Below are positions 22,401 to 33,000 of a stretch of DNA of 64,000 nt, piece after piece. The translations under genes were made by a program, and so were the position numbers. Position 1 is the first letter of the stretch. Each line of letters opens with the position of its first letter. The notes under the pieces were generated by a model that was not told where the DNA came from, searched no databases, and saw only the letters and a list, made by a program, of their open reading frames with translations. Source of the DNA: Epithemia pelagica (lineage: Eukaryota; Bacillariophyta; Bacillariophyceae; Surirellales; Surirellaceae); NCBI GenBank assembly GCA_946965045.2, contig OX337242.1, positions 2,604,001 through 2,668,000 of the forward strand, read 5' to 3'.

Positions 22401-23757
22401 GCAAACCTACGGCTTGGATTACTTCGAAACCTATGCACCTGTTGTCCAATGGATAACAATTCGGCTTGTGTTGTTGATGGTTCTTGTGTACAACTGGGAA
22501 ACGGTGCAAACCGACTACACCAATGCATTTGCCCAAGCCTTCCTCACAGAGGATGTCTATATGGAGCTACCAAAGGATTTTGCACCAGACACTGAGGACG
22601 GAGAGGAGTATGTCTTGCATCTCAAGAAGAGTCTCTACGGCTTGAAGCAAGCACCCCTTTCGTGGTATGACCACCTTAAGGGTCATTTAGAACAACGTGG
22701 ATTCAAGCAGAGCGCATTTGATCCTTGTCTCTTCTACGAACCAACCAAACGAATCCTATGCCTCGTTTACATTGATGATGTAATTTGGGCTGGACCAGAC
22801 AAAGCACGCATTATGAAAGTGTTGGAATCATTGAAAGACGATTTAGAGATGACAGTTGAAGGTGACGTATCGGCGTACCTCGGAATTGACTTCGAACGTC
22901 TCAACAACGGGCAAATCAAGTTGAAGCAATACGGGCTTATCGATAAAGTATTGAACGCGACCGGGCTGCAAGATTGTAACCCAGACAAGACTCCAGCGAG
23001 TCAAAAGCCGCTTGGTAAAGACCAAGACGGAGAGGACTACGCAGAACAGTGGAGCTACGCGTCAGTGGTCGGTATGTTGCTGTATTTGGCGTCCAACTCA
23101 CGCCCAGAGATTGCCTACGCAGTGCACCAGTGTGCTAGATTCACACACAACCCCAAGGCATCACATGCCAAAGCAGTCAAACGCATCTGCCAATATTTGA
23201 AGGGAACAAGAGATCAAGGGATGATCCTAACTCCCTCAAAGGATTGCCTGTCAGTTGATTGTTATGTGGATGCTGATTTCGCGGGGCAGTGGAACAGTGA
23301 GGATCCACAGGATCCGCTTTGCGTGAAGTCAAGGACCGGCTATGTTTTGATGGTTGGTGATTGTCCAGTCCATTGGGTGTCTAAATTGCAGACAGAAATT
23401 GCCGTATCTACCATGGAGGCCGAGTACATCGCCCTCAGCCTTGCCATGAGAGACCTCATTCCACTACGGGGTTTAGTGGATGAAATCAAAACCATGTTCA
23501 ACATTGATGAGCTCCCTTGCAGAGCATACTCAAAAGTATTTGAGGACAACAACGGAACCATCTTGTTGGCCACATCACCACGAATGACTCCTCGCTCCAA
23601 ACATATCGCAGTCAAGTACCATTTCTTCAAAGAGCATGTGTACAATGGCAACATCCGCTTGGTCAAAGTCGCATCGGACGAACAAGTGGCGGATTGTTTG
23701 ACAAAAGGACTGGATAAGACTCTATTTCAACGAGCGAGAAAGATGTTGGCCGGATAG
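19461..23757 (+). pseudogene. Pol of the 5.4 kb Copia element (protease, integrase, RT, RNase H) with one frameshift
   Basis: The first part (to TAA 21009-21011) holds the aspartic protease motif TIDSGATITITPF, the pre-integrase His/Cys finger (HYRLCHHG...CASC) and the first integrase Asp (MDHFVVKQ). A frameshift near 20985-21000 moves coding to the frame ending at 23757. That frame continues with YQSDNG and NGIAERG (second Asp and Glu of integrase), a Pro/Gln-rich linker, RT with YIDD (LVYIDDVIW), and RNase H with YVDADFAG, TMEAEYIALS and EDNNGT. The product is otherwise complete. Reverse transcription functions look intact, but integrase could only be made by ribosomal frameshifting or in trans. 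Confidence 0.9.
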
Positions 23758-23806
23758 TAATCATGCTAAACTATAAGCTTACGCGGCTACTACGTCTGAG
23801 AGGGAG

Positions 23807-24043
23807 TGTCACAAAGTGGGGCGTACTGTTCATCAGTGGGGTTGACGGGCAGTCTTGTAGCGCGCGTGTCGGCATGGGAAAGTAGATAGATTCAAATTCC
23901 CACTGTCACCATAATTTCCAAATCTGTTGTTTTGATCTTCCTTTTCGTCGTTAGCCGCATCATCGAACCAAGTTGACCATATTGGAGCATCAACTCTCCG
24001 CTGCGTACGACTTTGAGCAACAGCAACATCGTCTGTTGCGACA
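23807..24043 (+). repeat. 3' LTR of the 5.4 kb Copia element
   Basis: Preceded by the polypurine tract GAGAGGGAG and ended by GTTGCGACA, then the target copy AGAGA. Confidence 0.95.
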
Positions 24044-24091
24044 AGAGACAGCTAACAAAGCGAAAGAAAGAGAGATCATCTTGAACAACAT

Positions 24092-24456
24092 GTTGGACTT
24101 TCGGGCTTCGTTAAAACAAGGGGATTGTGACCTTTTTTTGTGAGAAAAAGGACATCAGACCACAGAGATAGGGATGTTGAATGCGTAGCAAAGATGCGAT
24201 TTGTTTCGTGAAATTGACGTGACGAAAATGCGACCGATGCAGATGCGATGTCGGCGCGGTTCATCGCCTGCATAGACATACAATACTTCGCGGATCGCAC
24301 TCGCTCGCGAAATGTGTCGCAACAAATAATTGTTCAAAACAAAAACACGTCTAGAATTGTCACGGGTGCGAGAATCAATGAGCCAAACACTTCCCCTTTC
24401 TCATAAAATCAATAACCGATCGAATTCCAAAGCAGCAAAGCAAGCATCAAAGCAAC
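24092..24456. promoter_or_regulatory. Divergent promoter region between the two beta-helix paralogues
   Basis: 365 bp separate the two ATGs (24091 minus, 24457 plus). No element is recognised beyond moderately AT-rich sequence. Divergent transcription from a shared region is inferred from gene layout only. Confidence 0.4.
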
Positions 24457-25363
24457 ATGTATCATACCAGCCACTATCTCTCCACGATCTTGTTGACTTT
24501 GACACTTTGTGGCACACATGGTTTTCTCAAGGGGTCGTGGAAAAACAACAACATCCAGACAAGACGACAGCTTGCTTCCGACTCGTCGTGTTCCGGAGGC
24601 GACGATTCCGTCAAAGTCCTCGACAGCAGTGACTGTGGAATCAATCTTAGCAGTGCCAACAACTACGACGACTCCTTGATTGTTCTTGATGGAAATATGG
24701 AATGCGGCAACCTTGCCGAAGATCAAGCGGTCATTACGATTTCGGCCTCACGTGTGACCCTTGATTGCCAGAACAATAATATCCTAATTACTGAACCTTC
24801 TGCCCTACGCCGGAAAACTCATGGAATCAGAATCACAGGGAACAATGTGATTGTGCAAAATTGTGATGTGTCTAGATTTGGCCACGTAGTCATTTTGGGT
24901 GAGAAAGATGCAACAAATTCGTTCAGCAACATTCTCCTTCAAAAAATCAAGTCCCATGATAACTTCTTTGATGTTCTCACGACGCTTTCGACTGGGTCTC
25001 GAGTGACTGTTGTCAATTCTCAATTCAACAACAATGGAGCTGAAGGATTTGATGTTGATAAGAGCTCTGTAACCATCACAGATCTCGTTGTCATATCTGT
25101 ACAAGCGAACGAAAATGGTGACGACGGCTTTGAGGTATCCAACGTTGTGAATGGAATGTTTGTGGGCATTGAAGCCAACAACAACAAGGATGATGGAATG
25201 GACTTTTCGACGAATGATGGCACCGTGCTGGTTCATGATTCAAGGTTTTGTAACAATGATGATGACGATATATTCGGATCTAGTGTCCTTCCATCAGTCC
25301 GTCCAGTGTACGGATGAGAAAGTGGCAGGTATCACAGGAGTTTGTAACTGCCCATGTGTCTGA
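24457..25363 (+). CDS. Secreted parallel beta-helix protein, with a frameshift near the C-terminus
   Basis: ATG 24457 encodes a signal peptide (MYHTSHYLSTILLTLTL) and then about 250 residues of beta-helix coils: ASRVTLDCQNNNILI, NNVIVQNCDVSRFGH, VTVVNSQFNNNGAEGFD and VVISVQANENGDDGFE. The family fold is right-handed beta-helix; an extracellular structural or carbohydrate-related role is plausible but not shown. The first frame stops at 25315-25317. The alternative frame from about 25290 to TGA 25361-25363 encodes VQCTDEKVAG...VCNCPCV, a Cys-rich end that matches the end of the paralogue at 17817. So a single indel near 25290 has probably changed the tail. The rest is intact. Confidence 0.8.
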
Positions 25364-25628
25364 CCATCAAAATAAGAATGAAAACCGAAATTAGACAAGA
25401 AGCTTGACTCTAGCAATGATTTCTTATGAAATTTCTACGCAAGGACCAAGCCAGCTACCTACTAGTTTTCCATTGCTAACTGCTAACCGTAGGAAAGCAC
25501 CAGGATCAATGATAGAGTCTACTTTAAAATAACTACGACAATGCAAACACAAATAGAGCTGTGCCTACGCCAAATGCCATGGACATGACAAGGGACAAAT
25601 CTGTGGATTGAGATGACAATCCGCCGGA
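25364..25628. other. Intergenic, nothing recognised
   Basis: Lies between the convergent 3' ends of the beta-helix gene and the EF-hand relic. Confidence 0.5.
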
Positions 25629-26544
25629 CTAGGTGTCCAGGTTCTCTTCACCCGGACTAAAGACTGCCTCAAATTCGCCACGAGTAAAAGAAGCATCCGA
25701 GCCACTTTTCTCACGAATATGGTCTGCCAATTCCGGACTGACGACCTGGGCACCTCCGTAGAACCGGTTGAGAAACTCAATGATGTTGTCCGCCGAAACA
25801 CATCCATCTTGTGTAGATGTACCATCATCGGCAGAGGAAGTACAAGCCACAACGTCATCAAAAAGGAATTCTCTTGTTTCACGAGGGAGTGAAAGACTAT
25901 TCATTTTCCAGACGGTAATGATTCCGTCACCGTCCGTGTCAATCAAGGCGATCGCGTTTGAGCCACCTTGTCAATGTTTTACTTCACTGGGTCACTGTCG
26001 TCTGCTGCATCACCCCCCACAAGTCAATACAATAAGGAAGAGTATAGAGATTGGAGCTTGTCTGCAGATAAGTCCGTACGGTCTTCTAGATGGGGAGCAA
26101 TCGTTTGAACCTCGGACTGAATCAATATGGAGCTCGTCGAGGTTCCTGTATCAATCCTGTTGTTCGGAAGAAGGAAGCCTTTATTGTTGCTGCTGTTGAC
26201 GGTGCTGGTTCCACCAGGTGACTCTGGGGTCGTCAACAACAAGCGTCGATTGACATTGCGAAGTTCCTTGAAAATACAAACAATGTCTGGGAAGCATATA
26301 TCGACAATGCCAAAGGCATCTTCACCCTCTCCCAGTGATTGTGGAGTTGGACAAATAAGTTGGACGAACAAGGTGTCATCTCCCGCAGCAGGAATTTGAA
26401 AATTGCCGCAATCACAAACAAAAAGATGCGAAGAAGAAAGGTAATGGTGATTTGAAGACTTCGAACCTCCGTCGATGCTGCAGACAGCGTTTCAGACAAG
26501 GTTGTTGTCGTTGTGTGCGCCAAAGAGCTCATGCCGCTGCTCAT
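25629..26544 (-). pseudogene. Relic of a membrane-anchored EF-hand protein
   Basis: ATG 26544 starts a Ser/Thr-rich stretch and a hydrophobic segment (ITFLLRIFLFV). From about 26400 a second frame reads DCGNFQIPAAGDDTLFVQL and onward to TGA 26024. The same frame continues through DDSDPVK, a TAA, then NIDKVAQ, and a further frame change near 25950 gives IALIDTDGDGIITVW, a calcium-binding EF-hand loop (DTDGDGIITVWK). The tail ends at 25629 (GEENLDT). At least two frameshifts and two stops make this a decayed gene; an unrecognised set of introns could explain part of it. The TAA again sits where a Gln codon would fit. Confidence 0.4.
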
Positions 26545-27157
26545 CAGCTTTCGAACAATAATATGGTTTCGCCGAGGGATCCAATGCTAGTATCCATAAA
26601 GAGTGGGTTTTGTTGTGGTATGCCAGTTGCCAATCACCGATGTAGCGGATACAGGGTTGTTGTTTGTTGGCTGTTCTTTTGGTTGTTGCAGGAAACCACA
26701 AACGCCCAGTTATTTAGGAACGCTGCCTTCTTGTTTGGCTGCTGGAGTTCATTCTTTCGAAACCGACCCCGTCCATCCATTATAAACGGTTCAAAGACTC
26801 GCCAAACCCATTGTCATCGATCCCACCCGGCGAACGGCAATTCGCCATCGACAGTGTCACAACCACGAAATCTTCCCGGTTCATAGTCGCCTTTCGATCG
26901 CTTATCAGGATCTTGAAGCGACAGTCGCCCGAATCGCGTCCTATTGCAACTCAGACGACTGCAAATGCGCGAGCTCACAGACAGTCAGTCGCGTACTCCC
27001 GGGCGACCAAAGGACAGATTCCTAATCCTAGAACGATTGCGTTTGTGAATTAGAAAGATTTGGAGTGCATGAACGGCACTTCCGTTTTAGACGAGATTAT
27101 TTCAAGAACTTGGCATTCATAGGAAACGCAACAACGCTTCAACGCACTACGACATGA
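26545..27157. other. Intergenic, no confident gene
   Basis: Short frames on both strands without motifs. Contains the promoter side of the EF-hand relic and the 3' flank of the alpha-kinase gene. Confidence 0.4.
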
Positions 27158-29368
27158 CTAGTAATGGTTGTGCGGACGCATGTTTCCAAAGTTGCGATGC
27201 CAGTCCTTGCGCCATTTCTTGTTTTTCTTGCTGAGTTGTAGGTACTTGCAGACTGAGTTACACTTGTGAGTGTTGAAAAAGAGTTGTATTCCCTCCTTGC
27301 CCTTGTCAGTGCGACCAAATACCATGACTCGTCCCTTTTTGGAAGCGTAGTGAATAGCAGGGTCGCTAAGCTCAAACCGTGGAGGAACCGTATCGGTGTT
27401 ATAAATGCCTTGAAGGTCGCAGACCATCACTTTTTTATTCGTATGCAAATACGTAAAGTGAGTAAAGGCTTGAAGATATTTTGAAGGATCATCCTCTGTG
27501 CGTGTCGTGGACGCGTTCATGGGCTCAATATAATGGGAAGCTCCTGCCCTGTTACTATCTTGAAAGAAATGCCCGTCGCCTTCTTCATCGTCACTATCTT
27601 CATCGTCGGACTCCTCTTCTTCCTCCTCCTCTCCAATGGCACCTAATGAGAGAGCACCAATTCCATGCTGAATTTTGGCCAATTCCATGTCCACATCCAT
27701 TGGGGCAGCAACCCCGTTCACAGAACCGGCGTTGTCATTCCATTTCTTCCATTGGAATTTGTCCGTATCCAGCATTTTCTCAACCAGAACACCGCGTTCG
27801 CCATTTGGCCATTGGTTGTCCCTAAGTAATAAGACGGAACAGGGCAAAAAGGTTATGAGGGGCGTTGTGTATCGGTTGTATTCAGGTAGTGCACGAAGAC
27901 GGACGTTAAACTCTTGAGCCAAATGATTAGCGAGATCCTGTGTTTCACAAAAGCCCTTATGGAATGCAACGTTTTCTTCAGTGCGTTCCACCAACTTGGT
28001 CTCCTTCGCCACCATGGCGCCCAGTACAAAGTTGGTTGAGGATGCGGAATTCACGAGTCGACAACGAAATGCAAGACGCTCGGCTCCCCGTCCACAATGC
28101 CCCGATTGGATTGCAAGATAGGGTGGAGGATTTCTTCGGTAGGAAATAGCCTCATTTTTGTTTTCATCCCTCAAGCATCCAAAAGGGAGTCCAGGGTAGT
28201 GAGCAAAGTCACGATGCACAGGATTATATTGAAAATGGTCGACAATAGGAAAGTAACGCCAGAACGATTTCTCGGTGGGATCGTTTTCCGATACAACATT
28301 ACGAATCGTTCGTCTCGAAGTACCTCCACCGCCCATGCGTGCTGCGGCCGCATCTTCCATCAGCGCGGTGCGTGTGAGGGTAGAACTTGCAATGAGACTG
28401 GATGCGGTATTTCGAATTTGATTAGCCATTTTATCGCAGTAGAAAAAATTGGCCTTGGCGTCTCCCAGGGCAACGTTGACCGCATGTGCCATGGACTCAA
28501 GGGTCGAGAAATCAGAAAGACGGCTGCCAAAACCAACCAATTGGACATTGAGTTGCTTGCCAAATCGTGTGGCAATAGTCTCCATCCGGTCCATGAGCTT
28601 CCGCTTCATTGCCTCGGGTGTGTACCCGTGGGACCTGGCGTCGGTAGGAGCACCATCGGAAAGAAAATACAAATTGAGGGCACACGTTTCGTGATTGCCC
28701 ATGGCCAACAAGTTTTCGGCTTGGTCCAATGCCGGCATGTAATTGCTGTTGCTTCCTTGCAAGTCACTCCTTTTGGCTCGCTCCCGCTCTTCATACGTGC
28801 GGCTGTCGCGACGAGCCAACAACTTGTTGTAAAGGACCCAGCTCACGGGTTCGCGAGTAAGGACCACAGTCGCCGTTTGACTAAATTCCACCAATGAAAA
28901 GAGGTCTCGATTATTGGCCGTTCCATTGAACATTTGTTCGGCAATAAACTCGAGAGCAGTCATGGTGTACGCGGCAGTTTGACGACAGCGATACAGATCA
29001 ATGTCGTGTATGGCCATGGATCCACTATTATCCACAACCAAGACTGTGTGCGTGGAGGACATTTCAGGTTTGTGAAGCAAGACGTGTCTGGCCTTTTCAT
29101 GGTCTTGTCGCTGCGCCAGGTCAAGTGGAGCCTCTGCCAAAGGGGCTGGATACGACGTGATTTCACAGCGTTGTGTCGCATCCGTAATAAAGACGATACC
29201 ATCGTACTCAATCTTCCACCGGTCTCCCCATGTTCGTGTCCGGGTTCCATGTTTCAAGGCCTTTTGCAGATCGCGCATGGAAATGTCTCGCTGCTGACGA
29301 CGCATTTGACCATGTTCCGAAGATAGAACGGTGATCAAACTCGTTTGCTTTTCCGACAGACCAAACAT
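27158..29368 (-). CDS. Alpha-kinase with an N-terminal von Willebrand A domain
   Basis: An intact single-exon frame of 736 codons from ATG 29368. Residues about 25-75 hold a small module (RDLQKALKHGTRTRTWGDRW and DGIVFITDATQRCEITSY) seen at the start of several algal proteins. Residues about 105-300 form a VWA domain with the MIDAS motif DNSGS (Asp113, Ser115, Ser117) and FLSDGAPTD. The C-terminal third is an atypical alpha-kinase: VMVCDLQGIYN, FELSDPAIHY, VFGRTDKGKEGIQLFF and the zinc-binding NTHKCNSVCKYL, matching the core of the myosin-heavy-chain-kinase/VwkA family. It should phosphorylate Ser/Thr on unknown partners in the cytosol. A long acidic insert (EEEEEEESDDEDSDDEE) interrupts the kinase region. 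All signature residues are present, so the gene looks functional. Confidence 0.9.
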   Translation of the reverse strand: MFGLSEKQTSLITVLSSEHGQMRRQQRDISMRDLQKALKHGTRTRTWGDRWKIEYDGIVFITDATQRCEITSYPAPLAEAPLDLAQRQDHEKARHVLLHKPEMSSTHTVLVVDNSGSMAIHDIDLYRCRQTAAYTMTALEFIAEQMFNGTANNRDLFSLVEFSQTATVVLTREPVSWVLYNKLLARRDSRTYEERERAKRSDLQGSNSNYMPALDQAENLLAMGNHETCALNLYFLSDGAPTDARSHGYTPEAMKRKLMDRMETIATRFGKQLNVQLVGFGSRLSDFSTLESMAHAVNVALGDAKANFFYCDKMANQIRNTASSLIASSTLTRTALMEDAAAARMGGGGTSRRTIRNVVSENDPTEKSFWRYFPIVDHFQYNPVHRDFAHYPGLPFGCLRDENKNEAISYRRNPPPYLAIQSGHCGRGAERLAFRCRLVNSASSTNFVLGAMVAKETKLVERTEENVAFHKGFCETQDLANHLAQEFNVRLRALPEYNRYTTPLITFLPCSVLLLRDNQWPNGERGVLVEKMLDTDKFQWKKWNDNAGSVNGVAAPMDVDMELAKIQHGIGALSLGAIGEEEEEEESDDEDSDDEEGDGHFFQDSNRAGASHYIEPMNASTTRTEDDPSKYLQAFTHFTYLHTNKKVMVCDLQGIYNTDTVPPRFELSDPAIHYASKKGRVMVFGRTDKGKEGIQLFFNTHKCNSVCKYLQLSKKNKKWRKDWHRNFGNMRPHNHY

Positions 29369-29671
29369 GATTCGTGATGGTTGCGATGATTTGATTGATT
29401 GCCTTACGGATATTGTGCCACCATGGCATACTCAAGCTTCCAGTTGCCATATCCTTTTTATGAAACGGACCAATTAAACATCTTGATAAAAATGCCTTCG
29501 AGTCCTGGCAGAGAACAAAATATCTTGTTGTCGACCAATGATAATGCAAGATGAATTCCAAGAAGGCCCCTTGTAGTCATCGTTTACGTCGCCATACCGA
29601 AGCACACAAGAGAAGGAACGACCAAAGACTGTTAGACAAAAACCGAAAAAGCTACCTCCCCAAAGTTCATG
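29369..29671. other. Intergenic, nothing recognised
   Basis: 5' flank of the alpha-kinase gene; no feature that can be supported. Confidence 0.4.
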
Positions 29672-30157
29672 CTACCTCATAGGAAAACGCGTTGCGAAAT
29701 TCAGGTCCACCAAGAGACAACGTACCGAGTTTTCAAAATCACTCGTCTCTTCATTGCGTAGAAACAAATAGGTTGCCGTCGTCACTCCCGCAGCAACGAC
29801 GATCATGGCCAACAAGACGACACCTCGCCACAAACGAACAGTCTGGGTTTCTTGTTGAATATAGTGTTCAATTTCCTTGACTTCATCTCTTTGTTGACTG
29901 ACGGCAGGAGGATCCGAAGATGAAATGGAGGGGGCACCTCGATCTGTCGAATCGGGCATCCAATCTTCATCATCATCATCGTAGTCGTTGTTTGCTGACT
30001 TGGAGTTCAATGCCTCTACTCCTTTTTCGGCCTCCTCCATCGTCTTGGTTCCCTGATTCGCAGGATGTTGCTCCTGGAGTCGATTTGTAGACTCCTTGAT
30101 GTTGTCCTCTTGCAAGACCTCGACTGGTGACGACTTCCGATGAATCTTTTTCTTCAT
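29672..30157 (-). pseudogene. Orphan first exon of a single-span membrane receptor-like protein
   Basis: ATG 30157 encodes a basic then acidic cytosolic N-terminus (MKKKIHRKSSPVEVLQED; DYDDDDEDW), a coiled segment (EIEHYIQQETQTVRLWRG), a membrane span (VVLLAMIVVAAGVTTATYLF) and NEETSDFENS. That layout resembles the N-terminus of diatom receptor-type nucleotide-cyclase-like proteins, known to me only as a pattern. A good donor (TCG|GTACGT, about 29730) follows FENS, after which the reading has no coding character and stops at 29672. No second exon is seen before the alpha-kinase gene at 29368. So the rest of the gene seems to be missing or replaced. Confidence 0.5.
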
Positions 30158-31925
30158 GGTGAAGGAATTTGGAACAATTTCTCGACGGCGATGCGGCTGT
30201 CTAAAGAGAGCGAAAATAGATCTTGTTTTCGAAAGTGAGCAGAGAGGTATCCCAAAAAACCGAACCAGTGCGGCTGCGGAACCAAAGGCCCAACTTCATT
30301 TCTCCGAATGCAGTTGGGCCCAGCAAAAATTCGGCTGGAAGTTTGAAAATGACTTAAGCCTATACTTGAACCTGACGAATGAGAGAAGCCTGTTCAGCAT
30401 CTACTATGTCCTTTTCCCCCAACGGGAAGGTTCGGATTTCGGATTGGGAACATTCTACTCGTAACTTGTTATGACTAATTAGCCCAAAGCAGGATCTATT
30501 ATCAACAGTATCCATGCCCTCCGCAAAAATAAAAGTGTTCATGCCCGGGAAAGTAATGCAAGCCCTGCCAATCCGATTGTTCTTGGTCGCTCCAGGGACT
30601 GATAGGGATTCCCTGCACGGTTCTATGTTCCCGAAAGCAGGAACAGATTTCTGAATAAAGGGCTTACTTCAGACGTTTAAATAAAAGTCTAGGTCGTCAA
30701 GATAATTGTCCTGGTAGGGAAAAAATTATTTAAGATTGCTGATAGGACCTATGTCACCCTGGAAGTGACAGAAGTTAATGTTGTCCTACCAGAATTCAAG
30801 ACAAATCAAAAAGGATTTCTTGACCTCGCATTTCACGATTTAACAGATCTATGCTAGGAGATCTAGGATGCGCGAGAAGAAGGAATCGAGCTTAGTAGCG
30901 AAGAAGCAACCGTTGCACTAGCGAACTGGTGTCGTCAATCGTCGTCTACTCATCGAATGTTGTATCTGGACGATTGTGTTCGAGGCAAAGGACATTGTGT
31001 AGAAGATTCGGGGCTTTTAAGACCTTGCGATCGTTTGTGGATGGAGAGTGCTGCAACTTTAGGTCCCACATATTTTTTAGATCAAAAGTTTCCGAGACCG
31101 AAACAAGGTACCAACATTACGGGCGGATTTGGAGATATCGCCTACACGAGGAGTGTGCTAATGGAAAGGTTCATGCTACCATGACCCGCGACTAGCAAAG
31201 CGGCAGCGGGCAGGTGATTTTCATTCACAAGGTCACTCTTGTCGAGAACCCTTTTGTCCAAACAGTCATTTCTTTGACCGCATGAATAAGGTTTCTTGTT
31301 CCAGATTCTCAAGCCCTAAACACGACAATTATTGTCAATGGCTCATGAAACTTGAGACCAATAGTAATATTTCACTCTACCAAAGCTTGTCAAGGACATC
31401 AAGTCTCTCAACGAGCAAGCACACATACAGCGACCAGCACCAACCAAGGCCTAGAGTCATCCATGTGACAGCTCAAAACACTGCTCTGTACGGTAGCCTG
31501 CCTTGAACTGACAGATACAGAGAGTAATTTCACTGCATGTTCTTCTTTCGGTCCATTTCCGCTGGCAGAGAGTAGGGGTAGGAGTACCGTGGCATTCTTT
31601 CCCACTGAACGAAACAATAGGAAGGATTGATAGCATGGATAGCAGAGCATCCTTTTTTGTGCTACCCATAGACGACCAAAGAAAAAGAAAGGATGCATAC
31701 TAGGATTGATGGGTTTTTTGGTGATCATGGCAGTCCCTGTCGTGATTGATTTTTGCAGTCTCGATTACTTTGCCGCCTTACTAGGTAGTAGAATGCCAAC
31801 CTTGGTAGATTTGCAGTCATGTGTTGAGCAGTTTCAATGCAATGCAATGCAATGCAATGCAGTGAAGGCGTTCATTTTCATCTTCTCGTTGCAAAAGCGA
31901 ACATTTGAAGGAGGCTTACGAGGCG
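30158..31925. other. Long intergenic stretch with a weak coding relic
   Basis: No confident gene. A plus-strand frame from 30606 to TGA 31182-31184 has four stops, all TAA or TAG (30678, 30690, 30855, 30864), and readable pieces such as ADRTYVTLEVTEVNVVLPEF and GPTYFLDQKFPRPKQGTN. It may be an old gene, but four stops in 193 codons is only mildly below chance. An AATGC microsatellite lies at 31836-31861. Confidence 0.35.
31836..31861. repeat. (AATGC)n microsatellite
   Basis: Five consecutive AATGC units. Confidence 0.95.
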
Positions 31926-33000
31926 AATCCTCTTAGAGCCGCCTCCAAGTTTAGCTACTCCTATATAGGTAGACACCGATGAGGTAGCAACATGCTACCG
32001 TTTTGATTCCCAGTCATACGATGTGATCCATGGGGGCTGGGCCCAAAATAGAATGATACTGGACAAAACAGAATACAACACCAATCCGCACGGTTCATAA
32101 TAATATAATTTCATATCAGTCACGTCGTGGGGGCATCGGTAGACACCTATTGACTAGCGAAAGAAATTCAAAACTGACCATTATTTTGCCACAATCTAGG
32201 ATCAACAATCAACAATGAGGATCAAGTTGTAGTACTCCGGCATTCGGAAACCAAGAATGGATTGTCGGGACTCTCGACTCTCGACGGCAAGTGACACCCC
32301 ACATGGATATGCGCCGAGTTTGGTAGTCTCTAGTCTCTCTGCTTGTAGCGAAAGTCGATGGAGTTCAGACCCATACAGAAAGTGATTGGATCATTGCCGT
32401 GAGAGTTGCCGAGTGCAACGAAGGATTTGATGCGAAACGTACAAGGTACAGAGTTTGTGAACAACGTGACTGGTCTTGTAGAGATGATATGGGCTCTATT
32501 GGAATACAGCCAGTAACGAAGGATGATTGAAAACATGAATGGAAAACTTCCGGAATTCAAGGTAGGCCTATCTTGGATTCCAAGAACCGCGACTGATATT
32601 GAGCGAAATTTGGGCGAGTAGCTAAGCCCAGAGGAAAGCCTAGCTTAAGGTCTCACTAATACGATTTTCACTCCGTAACCTTGTTTGTAATTTGGTTTAT
32701 CAGACCCAATCGATCTAATCACTGAGATGCTACACTCACCATGGCCTGGGAAGGTCGCGAAATATCTAGATCATTCGCTTTGAGAATGACTGCCCAAGGT
32801 TGGATACCTGTTCTCCCTTTTCTCTGCTAATATCTCGCCTGCAACGGGGCCTGAGATTGAGAAATGTGGTGTGTGGTCGGCTTGTGCGCACACACCGGGC
32901 AATGGCGGACGCGCCGTTCATCCTGCCGTTGAAGGATGCTAGCTATACGGACACGTTCATTTACTTAATGACGTGCGCCGTCCTAGCGAACATGTGAGCT
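31926..33000 (+). repeat. 1075 bp tandem repeat, copy 1
   Basis: Aligns base for base with 33001-34075 at a constant offset of 1075; I noticed about seven substitutions and no indels. It includes a copy (32580-32692) of the LTR-like segment also found at 39791-39906. Confidence 0.95.

Larger units (their letters stand above)
18643..24043 (+). mobile_element. Full-length Copia element with 237 bp LTRs and 5 bp TSD
   Basis: LTRs at 18643-18879 and 23807-24043 look identical base for base. AGAGA flanks both sides (18638-18642, 24044-24048). A primer site matching the initiator tRNA-Met anticodon arm follows the 5' LTR, and a polypurine tract (GAGAGGGAG) precedes the 3' LTR. Gag is short and damaged, and integrase carries a frameshift near 21000. 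Identical LTRs with damaged genes suggest a recent, non-autonomous insertion. Confidence 0.95.
17817..24091 (-). pseudogene. Secreted parallel beta-helix protein gene, split in its signal peptide by a Copia element
   Basis: The 5' end is at ATG 24091 and encodes MLFKMISLSFALLAVS, a signal peptide. The Copia insertion (18643-24043, target AGAGA) falls there, and the frame resumes at 18642 with ASVSKGHQKT. The mature part has repeated coils with ASRVTLDCKGHTINGT, NLILQNCQVTGFGTG and VVLNNITSTHN, typical of right-handed parallel beta-helix proteins of the pectate-lyase fold; no catalytic residues can be assigned. Its paralogue is the divergent gene at 24457. A frameshift near 18005 ends the frame at 17984, but the next frame continues with a D..R.C.NND.DI motif and a Cys-rich end (FCDCSC) to a TAG at 17817, as in the paralogue. 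The gene is therefore broken at least twice. Confidence 0.85.

Noticed and set aside
30606-31184. Plus-strand frame with four TAA/TAG stops as a clear pseudogene
   Set aside because: 193 codons with four stops is only mildly below random expectation, and no motif is recognised. Kept only as a weak relic in the intergenic note.
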